A stretch of DNA of 6,418 nucleotides from Bacteroidota bacterium (GTDB lineage Bacteria; Bacteroidota; Ignavibacteria; Kapaibacteriales; Kapaibacteriaceae), in the NCBI GenBank assembly GCA_003488525.1, contig DNLG01000049.1, positions 33,794-40,211 on the forward strand, read 5' to 3'. The notes beneath the pieces were generated by a model. It was not told the origin of the DNA. It was given only the letters and a program-made list of their open reading frames with translations, and made no database searches. This document shows, in pieces, positions 1-5,526 of the stretch; the stretch's first letter is position 1; the number at the start of each line of letters is the position of its first letter. Made by a program: the position numbers and the translations under genes.

Positions 1-274
1 ACATCTTCTTGAGCTTGAATTCCTCTACCCGCGCCTCGTCAGGTGTGATCGTGGCGCATTTGATGCCGACGCTGTACTGCTTGATCGCCTCGGCGGCATC
101 GATCGTTACCTGATCATCCGTTGCGTCACGATGCTCGATCCCAAGATCGAAGTACTTGATGTCAAGCTCCAGGTAGGGGAGAATGAGCTTGTCCTTGATA
201 AACTTCCAGATGATACGTGTCATCTCGTCGCCGTCGAGTTCGACGATCGGGTTCGCTACCGTGATCTTGGCCAT
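1..274 (-). CDS. icd: NADP-dependent isocitrate dehydrogenase, N-terminal 91 residues (cut by window edge)
   Basis: Isocitrate dehydrogenase oxidatively decarboxylates isocitrate to 2-oxoglutarate in the TCA cycle and yields NADPH in the cytoplasm. The visible part starts [20 protein letters not shown]. Further on it has [15 protein letters not shown] (about residues 43-57) and [20 protein letters not shown] (about 69-88). These follow the N-terminus of the eukaryote-type homodimeric IDH (human IDH1/IDH2-like), not the E. coli Icd type. The motif [11 protein letters not shown] carries the conserved threonine and lysine region that contacts substrate and cofactor in this family. The remaining roughly 310 residues lie left of the window. 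The ATG at 274 fits the family start, and no Shine-Dalgarno precedes it. It follows the renalase-like gene after 45 bases on the same strand, so it could be read with that gene or from a promoter in the gap. Confidence 0.93.
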   Translation of the reverse strand, partial: MAKITVANPIVELDGDEMTRIIWKFIKDKLILPYLELDIKYFDLGIEHRDATDDQVTIDAAEAIKQYSVGIKCATITPDEARVEEFKLKKM

Positions 275-306
275 TGTCTGCGTGAGGAATGATGAAAACA
301 GTCGGA

Positions 307-314
307 CAAACTTA
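307..314 (-). promoter_or_regulatory. Possible Bacteroidota-type -7 element upstream of icd
   Basis: On the minus strand the 45-base gap before icd contains TAAGTTTG. This matches the TAnnTTTG -7 element described for the primary sigma factor of Bacteroidota, and it lies 32 bases upstream of the icd start codon. No matching TTTG -33 element is visible at the right distance, because that position falls in the end of the renalase-like gene. A match to six fixed bases in so short a gap has a chance of about one percent, so this is suggestive only. Confidence 0.25.
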
Positions 315-319
315 CGGAC

Positions 320-1267
320 TCAGAGCGTGCTCAGATGATCCGCGGCAGCTAATCCCGAGAGGGCTGCCCCCTCAATACGCGCTCCGCCGAAGGCATCACC
401 GGCCAGCACGAGCGGTGGCCTGCTGTGCAGGGTGCTGAAAGGGGCAGGATGCTGCGTCGACGGCTGGGCAAAACGCCATCGGTGGATGACCGAGTGCACG
501 ATTTCCGACTTGATGTATCTCGCTGCTTCGTCGACCATGATGCGATGCGCTTCTTCGGGCTCTTCGATGTGCATTCGAGCAAACTCCGGCGTGCTGTGGA
601 TGGTAAGGCATGGTACCGGGGAGACGCCCTTTGCCGCATTGTCGGCCACCAGCGCAATACATGAACTTCCGGCAGGTCTGAACGGACCATCCGGCGGCAG
701 ACCGCTGGCAGAGGCAAGCGTGCACATAACGGCCATGCAGGGGTCGTACTCCAGGCGCTGCAGACTCTCGAGCTCATCGGGATGAACATCAAGATCAAGA
801 TTCTTCGCCAGGGCCAGAGCCTGTGGGATGGGTGCCGTTATCAGGCAGGCGTCAGCTGTTAGCACGGTGCCATCCTCGATCGAGATGTTCCATCCCGAAT
901 CGAAACAGCCGATAGACACAACGGTTGTTGAAAGGCGCACGTCAAGACCCCGTGCCAGATGCTTTGCCAGAGCGTTCATTGATGGTACACCGCGGTATCG
1001 GATGTGCGGCCCTCCATCATGCGTGGCAAACCATGGCGCAACGGCTCCCTGGCTGATCCACGTGTCAACGACGTTGATGAACCAATCGGAGCGTGCTGTG
1101 AGAAACTGAGCACCGTGGTCAAAAACCGCATCCTCCATGCGGCGCGTGGCCATGCGGCCGCCGACGCCACGTCCCTTGTCGAGAAGCATGACGTTTATCC
1201 CGCGTTCCTGCAGGATGTGCCCGGCGATCAGCCCGCTCATACCCGCGCCAATGATGATGACGTTCAT
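320..1267 (-). CDS. Renalase-like FAD-dependent amine oxidase / NAD(P)-binding oxidoreductase
   Basis: This 315-residue flavoprotein belongs to the renalase-like group of the amine oxidase superfamily. Those enzymes oxidise amines or, in characterised renalases, repair isomeric dihydropyridine dinucleotides. The real substrate here is unknown. The N-terminus is a Rossmann dinucleotide-binding unit with GAGMSG at 7-12 and the acidic strand end LLD at 28-30. It is followed by the FAD-contacting stretch KGRGVGGRMATRR (31-43) and DHGAQFLTAR (50-59), all typical of the group. HRWRFAQP (262-269) and the C-terminal flavin motif GDAFGG...IEGAALSG (290-305) complete the fold. Length is normal and no signal peptide is present, so it should be cytoplasmic. 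It lies 42 bases after the WYL regulator and 45 before icd on the same strand. No Shine-Dalgarno is visible before the ATG. Confidence 0.85.
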   Translation of the reverse strand: MNVIIIGAGMSGLIAGHILQERGINVMLLDKGRGVGGRMATRRMEDAVFDHGAQFLTARSDWFINVVDTWISQGAVAPWFATHDGGPHIRYRGVPSMNALAKHLARGLDVRLSTTVVSIGCFDSGWNISIEDGTVLTADACLITAPIPQALALAKNLDLDVHPDELESLQRLEYDPCMAVMCTLASASGLPPDGPFRPAGSSCIALVADNAAKGVSPVPCLTIHSTPEFARMHIEEPEEAHRIMVDEAARYIKSEIVHSVIHRWRFAQPSTQHPAPFSTLHSRPPLVLAGDAFGGARIEGAALSGLAAADHLSTL

Positions 1268-1309
1268 CCGGCAAGTTAGGCACGCCGGAAGCTTCGCGGC
1301 TCAGGGGGC

Positions 1310-2278
1310 TTACATCGACAGCAGGCGGCTGACCTTGTTGCGACAGATCGTTTTGAGCTTGCTCGGGCTGACGATCGTTATCACATCCGCCCACGAGACG
1401 ATCCACGAAACAAGCTCCGGCGAAAGAGGAGCCTCAAGTGTGAGGTCCATAGAGCCCCTTGCCCGACGTGTAACCCGTTGCGAAGGGTGCCATTCGCGCG
1501 AGGCGAAGAAGTCAGCCGCCGAGGCGTCAATGCGCAGGCGTATCGAATGCACATCGCCGTCGTACACTCCGAAGCGGGCTCGCTTGTACTTCCGCTCATC
1601 AAAGACATGGTGCGGCAGAGTAACGTCTTCGGCACGTTCGACATGATCAATGCGATCCACCGCTAGCGTGATGTACTGCTTGTGTGTCGGATGCCAGGCC
1701 GCTACGTAGAGTCGACCGGCATGGTTGATCATCCTGCAGAAGCTAACGACAAACGTCTTGGTCTGGCCGCCATGGATGGACCTATATGTCACGCGGTCCC
1801 AGTGCGGATCGGTAATGGCGAACACGATGCGGTCCATCACAGCATCGTCGATCGCGCTCGTATAGCGTCCGGGCGACACCTCGCTGACCACGTCCTGACG
1901 CAGAAAGACGTTTCCCGGAACTACCTTTTCGAGAGACTTCTCCAGACGTTCAACGTCCTTATGCACTCGCGTGTTGCGATACGCACCAAGAGCCCCCTTC
2001 AGCAGATGCAGCGAAAGGATCTCCTGCGAGGTAACGGCAAGGGGCTGAAGCCCACGGTATGACGTTGGGATGAACCAGCGCTGTTCACGCCCGCTGCGTT
2101 CCAATGTCACCGGTACTCCGGCTTCGGTTATTGACCGCAGATCGCGTTGTATCTGACGGCGTGTTACCGGCGGTACATCGGCATCGGATACAAGTCCGAT
2201 GATTTCCTGTGTCGTGAGCTTGCGTCCTCCCGAGAGGATGGAAACGATCCGGACGCATCGGACGATCTGTGCTGACAT
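1310..2278 (-). CDS. WYL-domain transcriptional regulator with N-terminal helix-turn-helix (YafY/DeoR-like)
   Basis: This 322-residue cytoplasmic DNA-binding regulator has the usual length of the HTH-WYL-WCX family. Residues about 5-55 form a winged helix-turn-helix: LTTQEIIGLV, then the recognition helix around TRRQIQRDLRSI (39-50) and the wing start GVPV. The WYL core lies around 145-212, ending GRLYVAAWHP...YITLAVDRI. This domain in other members senses a small ligand, nucleic acid or nucleotide. Residues about 243-320 match the C-terminal WCX extension, ending in helix LKTICRNKVSRLL. I chose the ATG at 2278, which begins just before the first HTH helix. An in-frame TTG at 2308 would add ten residues without family support. 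Relatives often control neighbouring genes, DNA-damage responses or phage defence. Here the nearest candidates are its own promoter and the renalase-like gene 42 bases downstream. Confidence 0.88.
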   Translation of the reverse strand: MSAQIVRCVRIVSILSGGRKLTTQEIIGLVSDADVPPVTRRQIQRDLRSITEAGVPVTLERSGREQRWFIPTSYRGLQPLAVTSQEILSLHLLKGALGAYRNTRVHKDVERLEKSLEKVVPGNVFLRQDVVSEVSPGRYTSAIDDAVMDRIVFAITDPHWDRVTYRSIHGGQTKTFVVSFCRMINHAGRLYVAAWHPTHKQYITLAVDRIDHVERAEDVTLPHHVFDERKYKRARFGVYDGDVHSIRLRIDASAADFFASREWHPSQRVTRRARGSMDLTLEAPLSPELVSWIVSWADVITIVSPSKLKTICRNKVSRLLSM

Positions 2279-2332
2279 TCCACGTGCCGTTGTAGAGTGA
2301 TCGATCAAAAAGTGTAAGGTCGGTCTAAAATA

Positions 2333-2349
2333 GCGACATCATACGTCGC
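2333..2349 (-). promoter_or_regulatory. Candidate WYL-gene promoter -10 inside a GCGAC-N7-GTCGC dyad
   Basis: The plus strand reads GCGAC, seven bases, GTCGC, a perfect 5+5 dyad. Its centre holds, on the minus strand, TATGAT (2343 to 2338), which agrees with the -10 consensus TATAAT at five of six positions. Transcription from it would start near 2331 and give a leader of roughly 50 bases before the ATG at 2278. No good -35 hexamer lies 16-18 bases upstream. A dyad wrapped around a -10 box is a common arrangement for an autoregulatory operator, so the WYL protein is an obvious candidate binder. That link is inference. Confidence 0.3.
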
Positions 2350-2438
2350 CCATCGCACCATATTGCGGTACCATTCAGTGCTGATCATCGGACGGTGCTC
2401 CCAAACGTCGTCGATGGTCATCGAGAGTGCTTGGACAC

Positions 2439-2480
2439 TGTCAACGGCGCAGGCGGCATGGGTGCACAGCGCCGTTGGCA
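2439..2480 (+). other. Stem-loop: 12-pair stem with 18-base loop
   Basis: TGTCAACGGCGC (2439-2450) pairs with GCGCCGTTGGCA (2469-2480). The inner nine pairs are perfect, followed by one G-U and two more Watson-Crick pairs. The loop is 2451-2468. It lies inside a gene-free spacer and is the first of a series of stem-loops, consistent with a structured RNA read from the plus strand. The G-U favours the plus-strand transcript only weakly, because the complementary strand would have an A-C mismatch at that position. Confidence 0.4.
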
Positions 2481-2496
2481 TGTCTGAAAACGCGAA

Positions 2497-2517
2497 CGGC
2501 ACCCCAAAGGGGTGCCG
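2497..2517. other. Perfect 9-pair GC-rich hairpin with AAA loop
   Basis: CGGCACCCC (2497-2505), AAA, GGGGTGCCG (2509-2517) is a perfect, very stable hairpin. On the plus strand no T-run follows, so it is not a simple rightward terminator. On the minus strand it is followed by TTCGCGTTTT, a weak T-rich tail. It could therefore stop leftward transcription approaching the WYL promoter, or act as a structural element of a plus-strand RNA. It stands 16 bases after the 2439-2480 stem-loop. Confidence 0.5.
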
Positions 2518-2625
2518 GACAACGCGCTCAACAGTATTCTCGGTGTTGGGAACGGAACTAGCCGTTGAGCTGAATGGAAATGTTCGCGATCATGTCGTGG
2601 AACGATGTCCGCGAGCACAAATATC

Positions 2626-2661
2626 GGACGAAGTCAGCTGAAATCCATCTTCGCCATTTTT
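2626..2661 (+). terminator. Weak intrinsic-terminator-like element
   Basis: GG-A-CGAAG (2626-2633) pairs with CTTCG-CC (2649-2655). The stem has seven pairs with one bulged A and a 15-base loop, and it is followed by CA and five Ts at 2657-2661 after the last pairs. It sits at the end of the run of stem-loops and about 90 bases before the response-regulator start codon. It could therefore end a short upstream transcript or act as an attenuator. The stem is short and the loop large, so its strength is doubtful. Confidence 0.25.
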
Positions 2662-2711
2662 CCCCCAACAACATGTTCACCGGTGCCCGGCTGCGTAACT
2701 TTATGTCAGTA

Positions 2712-2727
2712 ATTGTACGATTACAAT
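2712..2727 (+). promoter_or_regulatory. ATTGTA-N4-TACAAT dyad with a -10-like half site before the response regulator
   Basis: ATTGTA (2712-2717) and TACAAT (2722-2727) form a perfect 6+6 dyad. The right half differs from TATAAT at one base and sits about 22 bases before the ATG at 2750, which suits a -10 box with a short leader. Upstream only a poor -35 match (TTTATG, 2700-2705) is visible. Read as 7-2-7 half sites, it has the spacing of NarL-family operators, so binding by the downstream regulator itself is possible but unproven. If this is the -10, the alternative ATG at 2726 would lie outside the transcript. Confidence 0.35.
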
Positions 2728-2749
2728 GAATGGTAAAGCACCAACTAGC

Positions 2750-3391
2750 ATGAGCATTCGCGTATATATCGTTGATGACCATCCGCTGATCATTGACGGA
2801 TTTCGGATGAATTTTGACGGTCACCGTCGCATCAGCATTGTCGGGTCGCAGACCGACCCGAAGGCTGCCGCAGCCGAGATCAACGCAAGGCGCAAAGAGA
2901 TCGATGTTGTCCTGCTTGATATTCAGATGCCCGGCAAGACAGGATTCGAGGTCCAAAAAAGTATCAGGCAGCGACAGGGCAAGCCCTATGTGGTGTACAT
3001 GACGTTTCACGTCGATGACATTGTGCGCATGAAGCTCGATCAGACGAACTATGACGGACTGATCTTGAAGAGTGATCCGATCGGCGCCACAGCCGATGTA
3101 ATCACGCGCGTTGTTGATGGTCCGCGGCCGGTTCTGCATGAGTCCCTTGCCAAGCGTTCTCCGCACCCCGGTCCGGAGATCCTATCTGAATCGGAGCTGA
3201 TCGTATTGTACCTGATTGCCGTTAAGGGGCTAACCAGCCGCGAGGTAGCCGACAAGCTCTCGCGCAGCGAAGAAACGGTCTACAAGCACCGGAAGAACAT
3301 CATGGAGAAGCTCCAGATTCATAACGTTCAGGGCTTAGTCTGGTATGCCATGGCAATTGGACTGCATCACAGGCCCCCTGAGGGCATCTGA
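2750..3391 (+). CDS. NarL/FixJ-family response regulator (receiver plus LuxR-type HTH), orphan
   Basis: This is a 213-residue two-component response regulator. It would be phosphorylated by a sensor histidine kinase and would then bind DNA through its C-terminal domain. The receiver begins IRVYIVDDHPLI, with the acidic pair at residues 9-10. The phosphoacceptor aspartate is D57 in VVLLDIQMPG, with the switch threonine near T85 (VVYMTFH) and the invariant lysine K107 (LILKSD). The LuxR/GerE helix-turn-helix spans about 145-205: LSESELIVLYLIAVKGLTSR, REVADKLSRSEETVYKHRKN and IMEKLQ. I chose the ATG at 2750 because related proteins start directly at this beta strand. An in-frame ATG at 2726 adds eight residues and overlaps a promoter-like dyad. 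No kinase gene is adjacent, so the partner must be encoded elsewhere. The next gene converges on it 46 bases away. Confidence 0.9.
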   Translation: MSIRVYIVDDHPLIIDGFRMNFDGHRRISIVGSQTDPKAAAAEINARRKEIDVVLLDIQMPGKTGFEVQKSIRQRQGKPYVVYMTFHVDDIVRMKLDQTNYDGLILKSDPIGATADVITRVVDGPRPVLHESLAKRSPHPGPEILSESELIVLYLIAVKGLTSREVADKLSRSEETVYKHRKNIMEKLQIHNVQGLVWYAMAIGLHHRPPEGI

Positions 3392-3417
3392 AACATCGAC
3401 AGTATTGCGGCAGGCGT

Positions 3418-3435
3418 GCCGGGTCAGTATCCGGC
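3418..3435 (+). terminator. Possible terminator for the response regulator, shared with the end of the converging gene
   Basis: GCCGGG (3418-3423) pairs with TCCGGC (3430-3435) with one G-U pair and a six-base loop, 26 bases after the response-regulator stop. It is followed by a pyrimidine-rich run that includes a long T tract around 3462-3472. That T tract lies inside the 3' end of the converging minus-strand gene, where it encodes its lysine tail. The spacing between stem and T tract is too long for a classic terminator, so the function is uncertain. Confidence 0.25.
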
Positions 3436-3437
3436 CT

Positions 3438-4700
3438 TTACGTCTTCTGCTTCTTTTTTTTTGCGGCCGGAAAGAGAATGTTGTTCAGGATCAGCCGGTA
3501 CCCTGGTGAGGTGGGGTGGAGCTTCAGATCCGTTGGCGGGTCGCCCACGGCGTGACGGTAATCCTCCGGGTCATGCCCGCCGTACCACGTGAACGTTCCG
3601 CGTCCGACGTTGCCATGGATGTAGCGCACCTGGTCGGTGCCTTCACGTTCAGCAAGCACCAGAACGGACTTCTTGATCTGCTCCTTATGAAAGGCAGTGG
3701 TCTGGCCGAGGAATCCCTTGATCACGTTAACATGGCACTGCGTGAGCATGGTCGGCACGGGATCGTACTTGGCCGAGAAATCGAACAGCGTGAAGTAGTC
3801 ACTCGACTCGGTCTGAATGATCGTCGAAGCGTCCACATCGATCGATGAATACTCATACTGCAGGGGATTCATCACGAGCTTAAAGTTGTCGAAGGCAAAG
3901 CACCTCGAGTAATCCAGTTTCTCATTTGCCTGCATATCCATCGGGTCGCCATCATAGATCTCGGCACAGATGTCGACGCCGTCCGAAGCCAGAGCGATAT
4001 CATAGGTATCGGTTGCCGAGCACATGGCAAACATGAAGCCCCCTGACGAGACGAAGTCGCGGATCTTCTGCACAACGGCCTTTTTCAGCTCGCTCACCTT
4101 GGCATAGCCGAGTTTGCGGGCCGTGTTCTCAAGAAGTGCTACCTGCTGGATGTACCAAGACTCGCCGGCGGAGTTGGCGTAAAACTTTCCGAACTGACCC
4201 GTGAAGTCCTCGTGGTGCAGGTGCAGCCAGTCGTACTCGGAGAGTTTGCCCTTGAGGACCTCTTCGTCCCAGAGCTTCTCATACTTCACCTCGGCGTACT
4301 CCATGACAAGCGTCACCGCATCGTCCCATGGCCGGAATCCCGGCGGAACGTAGACGGCGATACGAGGAGCCTTTTCCAGACGCACCACATCCATGTTGGT
4401 CTTCTCGGACTGCACCTCGGAGTAGATCGACGCGGCAGCGGCCCCGTCGATCGACTCGAAGAAAACACCGCGGATCCGGCACTCGGAGGCGATCTCCTCG
4501 GAGTAGTCGCTCACAAAACTTCCGCCTCGATAATTCAGCAGCCAGTCAACCGGCTGGTCCCGCGTTAGGATCCAGTAGACGATCCCGTATGCTTTCAGAT
4601 GATTCGTCTGCCCCAGATCCATCGGGATCATGAGCTTCTGAGCCTGCCCGGTGCTAAGCACGAGCAGCAGCAGGATGAGTGTGGAACGGAGACGGTTCAT
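3438..4700 (-). CDS. Secreted protein of unknown function with ThuA/glutamine-amidotransferase-like features
   Basis: This 420-residue protein has an N-terminal signal peptide: MNRLRS, a hydrophobic LILLLLVLS core, and a likely cleavage near GQA-QK at 20-21. It should therefore be exported. I recall close relatives in Bacteroidota-type genomes labelled 'asparagine synthetase B', but I see none of that enzyme's known domains. Conserved-looking blocks are KLMIPMDLGQTNHLKAYGI (22-40), VDWLLNYRGGSF (51-62) and YDWLHLHHEDFTGQF (156-170). A further block, SSGGFMFAMCSATDTYD (218-234), has Cys227 at a position like a nucleophile elbow. GNVGRGTFTWYGGHDPEDYR (363-382) resembles the GRG-FYT-GHD block of ThuA proteins. 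These suggest a class I amidotransferase-like fold, which is inference. The tail is KKKKQKT. The ATG at 4700 gives a better signal peptide than the GTG at 4715. It diverges from crtW and converges on the response regulator. Confidence 0.8.
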   Translation of the reverse strand: MNRLRSTLILLLLVLSTGQAQKLMIPMDLGQTNHLKAYGIVYWILTRDQPVDWLLNYRGGSFVSDYSEEIASECRIRGVFFESIDGAAAASIYSEVQSEKTNMDVVRLEKAPRIAVYVPPGFRPWDDAVTLVMEYAEVKYEKLWDEEVLKGKLSEYDWLHLHHEDFTGQFGKFYANSAGESWYIQQVALLENTARKLGYAKVSELKKAVVQKIRDFVSSGGFMFAMCSATDTYDIALASDGVDICAEIYDGDPMDMQANEKLDYSRCFAFDNFKLVMNPLQYEYSSIDVDASTIIQTESSDYFTLFDFSAKYDPVPTMLTQCHVNVIKGFLGQTTAFHKEQIKKSVLVLAEREGTDQVRYIHGNVGRGTFTWYGGHDPEDYRHAVGDPPTDLKLHPTSPGYRLILNNILFPAAKKKKQKT

Positions 4701-4793
4701 GCGGCGTTGAAGCACGAATCTACGGCAGACATATTGCTCCGCCTCATCCCGGTGCTTGTCGTGTGAACATCAACAGCGAATTTGCGGCCTGAC
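4701..4793. promoter_or_regulatory. Divergent promoter region between the secreted-protein gene and crtW
   Basis: These 93 bases separate two genes transcribed away from each other and must hold both start regions. I see no good sigma-70-type or Bacteroidota-type promoter pair and no Shine-Dalgarno on either side. A 6+6 inverted repeat, AAGCAC (4710-4715) with GTGCTT (4752-4757), spans much of the gap. At that length and spacing it could be chance. Confidence 0.35.
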
Positions 4794-5516
4794 ATGGGAC
4801 TGATCATCGCACTCGTCATCATTGCACTCTGGTGTGGACACCTGTGGTGGACGCTACTTCATGCGCCATTGGCCGGTGCGAGCGCTCTGGAGTGGCTTCT
4901 GGTAGGTGTGCACGTGCTCGTGCAGGGGTACCTCTCTACGGGACTCTTCATCACCGCTCATGATGCCATACACGGTACGGTTTCCCCGCGCAAGAGCATC
5001 AATGACGCTGTTGGTACGCTATCGGCCTTTCTGTTTGCTGGGCTATCGTATCGTCGACTCAGCATCAATCACCATCTTCATCATGCGCATCCGGCCGACG
5101 ATCATGACGATCCGGATTATCACGCATCGAACTCCTACGTCCCGTGGTTTGCGGCCTTCATGCGTCACTACGCATCGTGGTCGCAGTTCATCATTATGGG
5201 GGTGGCGTTTAATGTTCTCAAGATCTGGATCCCCGAGCCCCGTCTCTGGGTGTACTGGATCATTCCGGCCTTTCTCGGGGCGTTCCAGCTCTTTACCATC
5301 GGCACGTACCTGCCGCACCGAAAGCCCCATACGCATGACATGCCGCACAACGCACGCTCAATGCGCCTGAATCACGCGCTGGCGATGCTCTCGTGTTACT
5401 TCTTCGGCTATCACACCGAGCATCATCTCTCGCCCGGCACGCCCTGGTGGCGACTCTGGCGTGTGAAGGAGCAGCGGCAGGGGGCTTTGCATGCGCGTGG
5501 CGGGGAACTTTCGTAG
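4794..5516 (+). CDS. crtW: Beta-carotene ketolase (CrtW type), membrane di-iron oxygenase
   Basis: CrtW adds keto groups at C4 and C4' of beta-carotene or zeaxanthin rings to give canthaxanthin or astaxanthin. It uses O2 and a non-haem di-iron centre in the membrane. The 240-residue product has the three histidine boxes of the fatty-acid-desaturase/ketolase superfamily: HDAIH (56-60), HHLHH (93-97) and HTEHH (207-211). Family-specific stretches decide for CrtW over a lipid desaturase: TGLFITAHDAIHGTV (49-63), DDPDYH (105-110), FQLFTIGTYLPHR (164-176), and GYHTEHHLSPGTPWWRLW (205-222). Hydrophobic segments near 2-22, 33-53 and 151-172 fit membrane insertion. The ATG at 4794 is preferred to an in-frame TTG at 4782. 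The last 15 or so residues are a non-conserved tail. No other carotenoid gene is in the window, so the beta-carotene supply must be encoded elsewhere. ybeY follows 10 bases later. Confidence 0.87.
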   Translation: MGLIIALVIIALWCGHLWWTLLHAPLAGASALEWLLVGVHVLVQGYLSTGLFITAHDAIHGTVSPRKSINDAVGTLSAFLFAGLSYRRLSINHHLHHAHPADDHDDPDYHASNSYVPWFAAFMRHYASWSQFIIMGVAFNVLKIWIPEPRLWVYWIIPAFLGAFQLFTIGTYLPHRKPHTHDMPHNARSMRLNHALAMLSCYFFGYHTEHHLSPGTPWWRLWRVKEQRQGALHARGGELS

Positions 5517-5526
5517 TTTCTCGCCC

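Larger units (their letters stand above)
2279..2749. other. Divergent intergenic region of about 470 bases without a convincing gene, rich in inverted repeats
   Basis: This is the spacer between the leftward WYL gene and the rightward response regulator. Open frames exist on both strands: plus 2363-2641 from a TTG, minus 2502-2305, and minus 2618-2418. They overlap each other and resemble no family I know. Their products are rich in Ser, Thr, Cys and Trp in a way typical of chance translation, so I do not call them. What the region does hold is structure: a dyad at 2333-2349, stem-loops at 2439-2480, 2497-2517, 2526-2570 and 2582-2616, a terminator-like element at 2626-2661, abutting palindromes at 2670-2685 and a dyad at 2712-2727. 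Confidence 0.7.

Noticed and set aside
1268..1288. CCGGC/GCCGG inverted repeat directly before the renalase-like start codon
   Set aside because: Only five pairs with an 11-base loop. It could hide the start codon in the mRNA, but a stem this short is expected by chance.
1137..1646. Plus-strand open frame of 169 codons
   Set aside because: It is antisense to the renalase-like gene and the WYL gene. No family resemblance.
2305..2502. Minus-strand open frame of 65 codons whose stop overlaps the TTG at 2308
   Set aside because: The TTGA overlap looks like coupling to the WYL gene, but the WYL gene more likely starts at the ATG at 2278. The peptide has no recognisable motif.
2363..2641. Plus-strand open frame of 92 codons in the divergent spacer
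   Set aside because: It starts with TTG, resembles no family I know, has an odd Ser/Thr/Cys/Trp-rich composition, and overlaps other open frames and the stem-loops. RNA structure explains the region better.
2558..3166. Minus-strand open frame of 202 codons
   Set aside because: It lies largely antisense to the receiver domain of the response regulator, which is a clear gene. The product has no recognisable domain.
4282..4520. Possible asparagine synthetase domain in the secreted protein
   Set aside because: No N-terminal Cys2 glutaminase motif and no ATP-pyrophosphatase SGGxDS motif is visible, so I do not support that name for the function.
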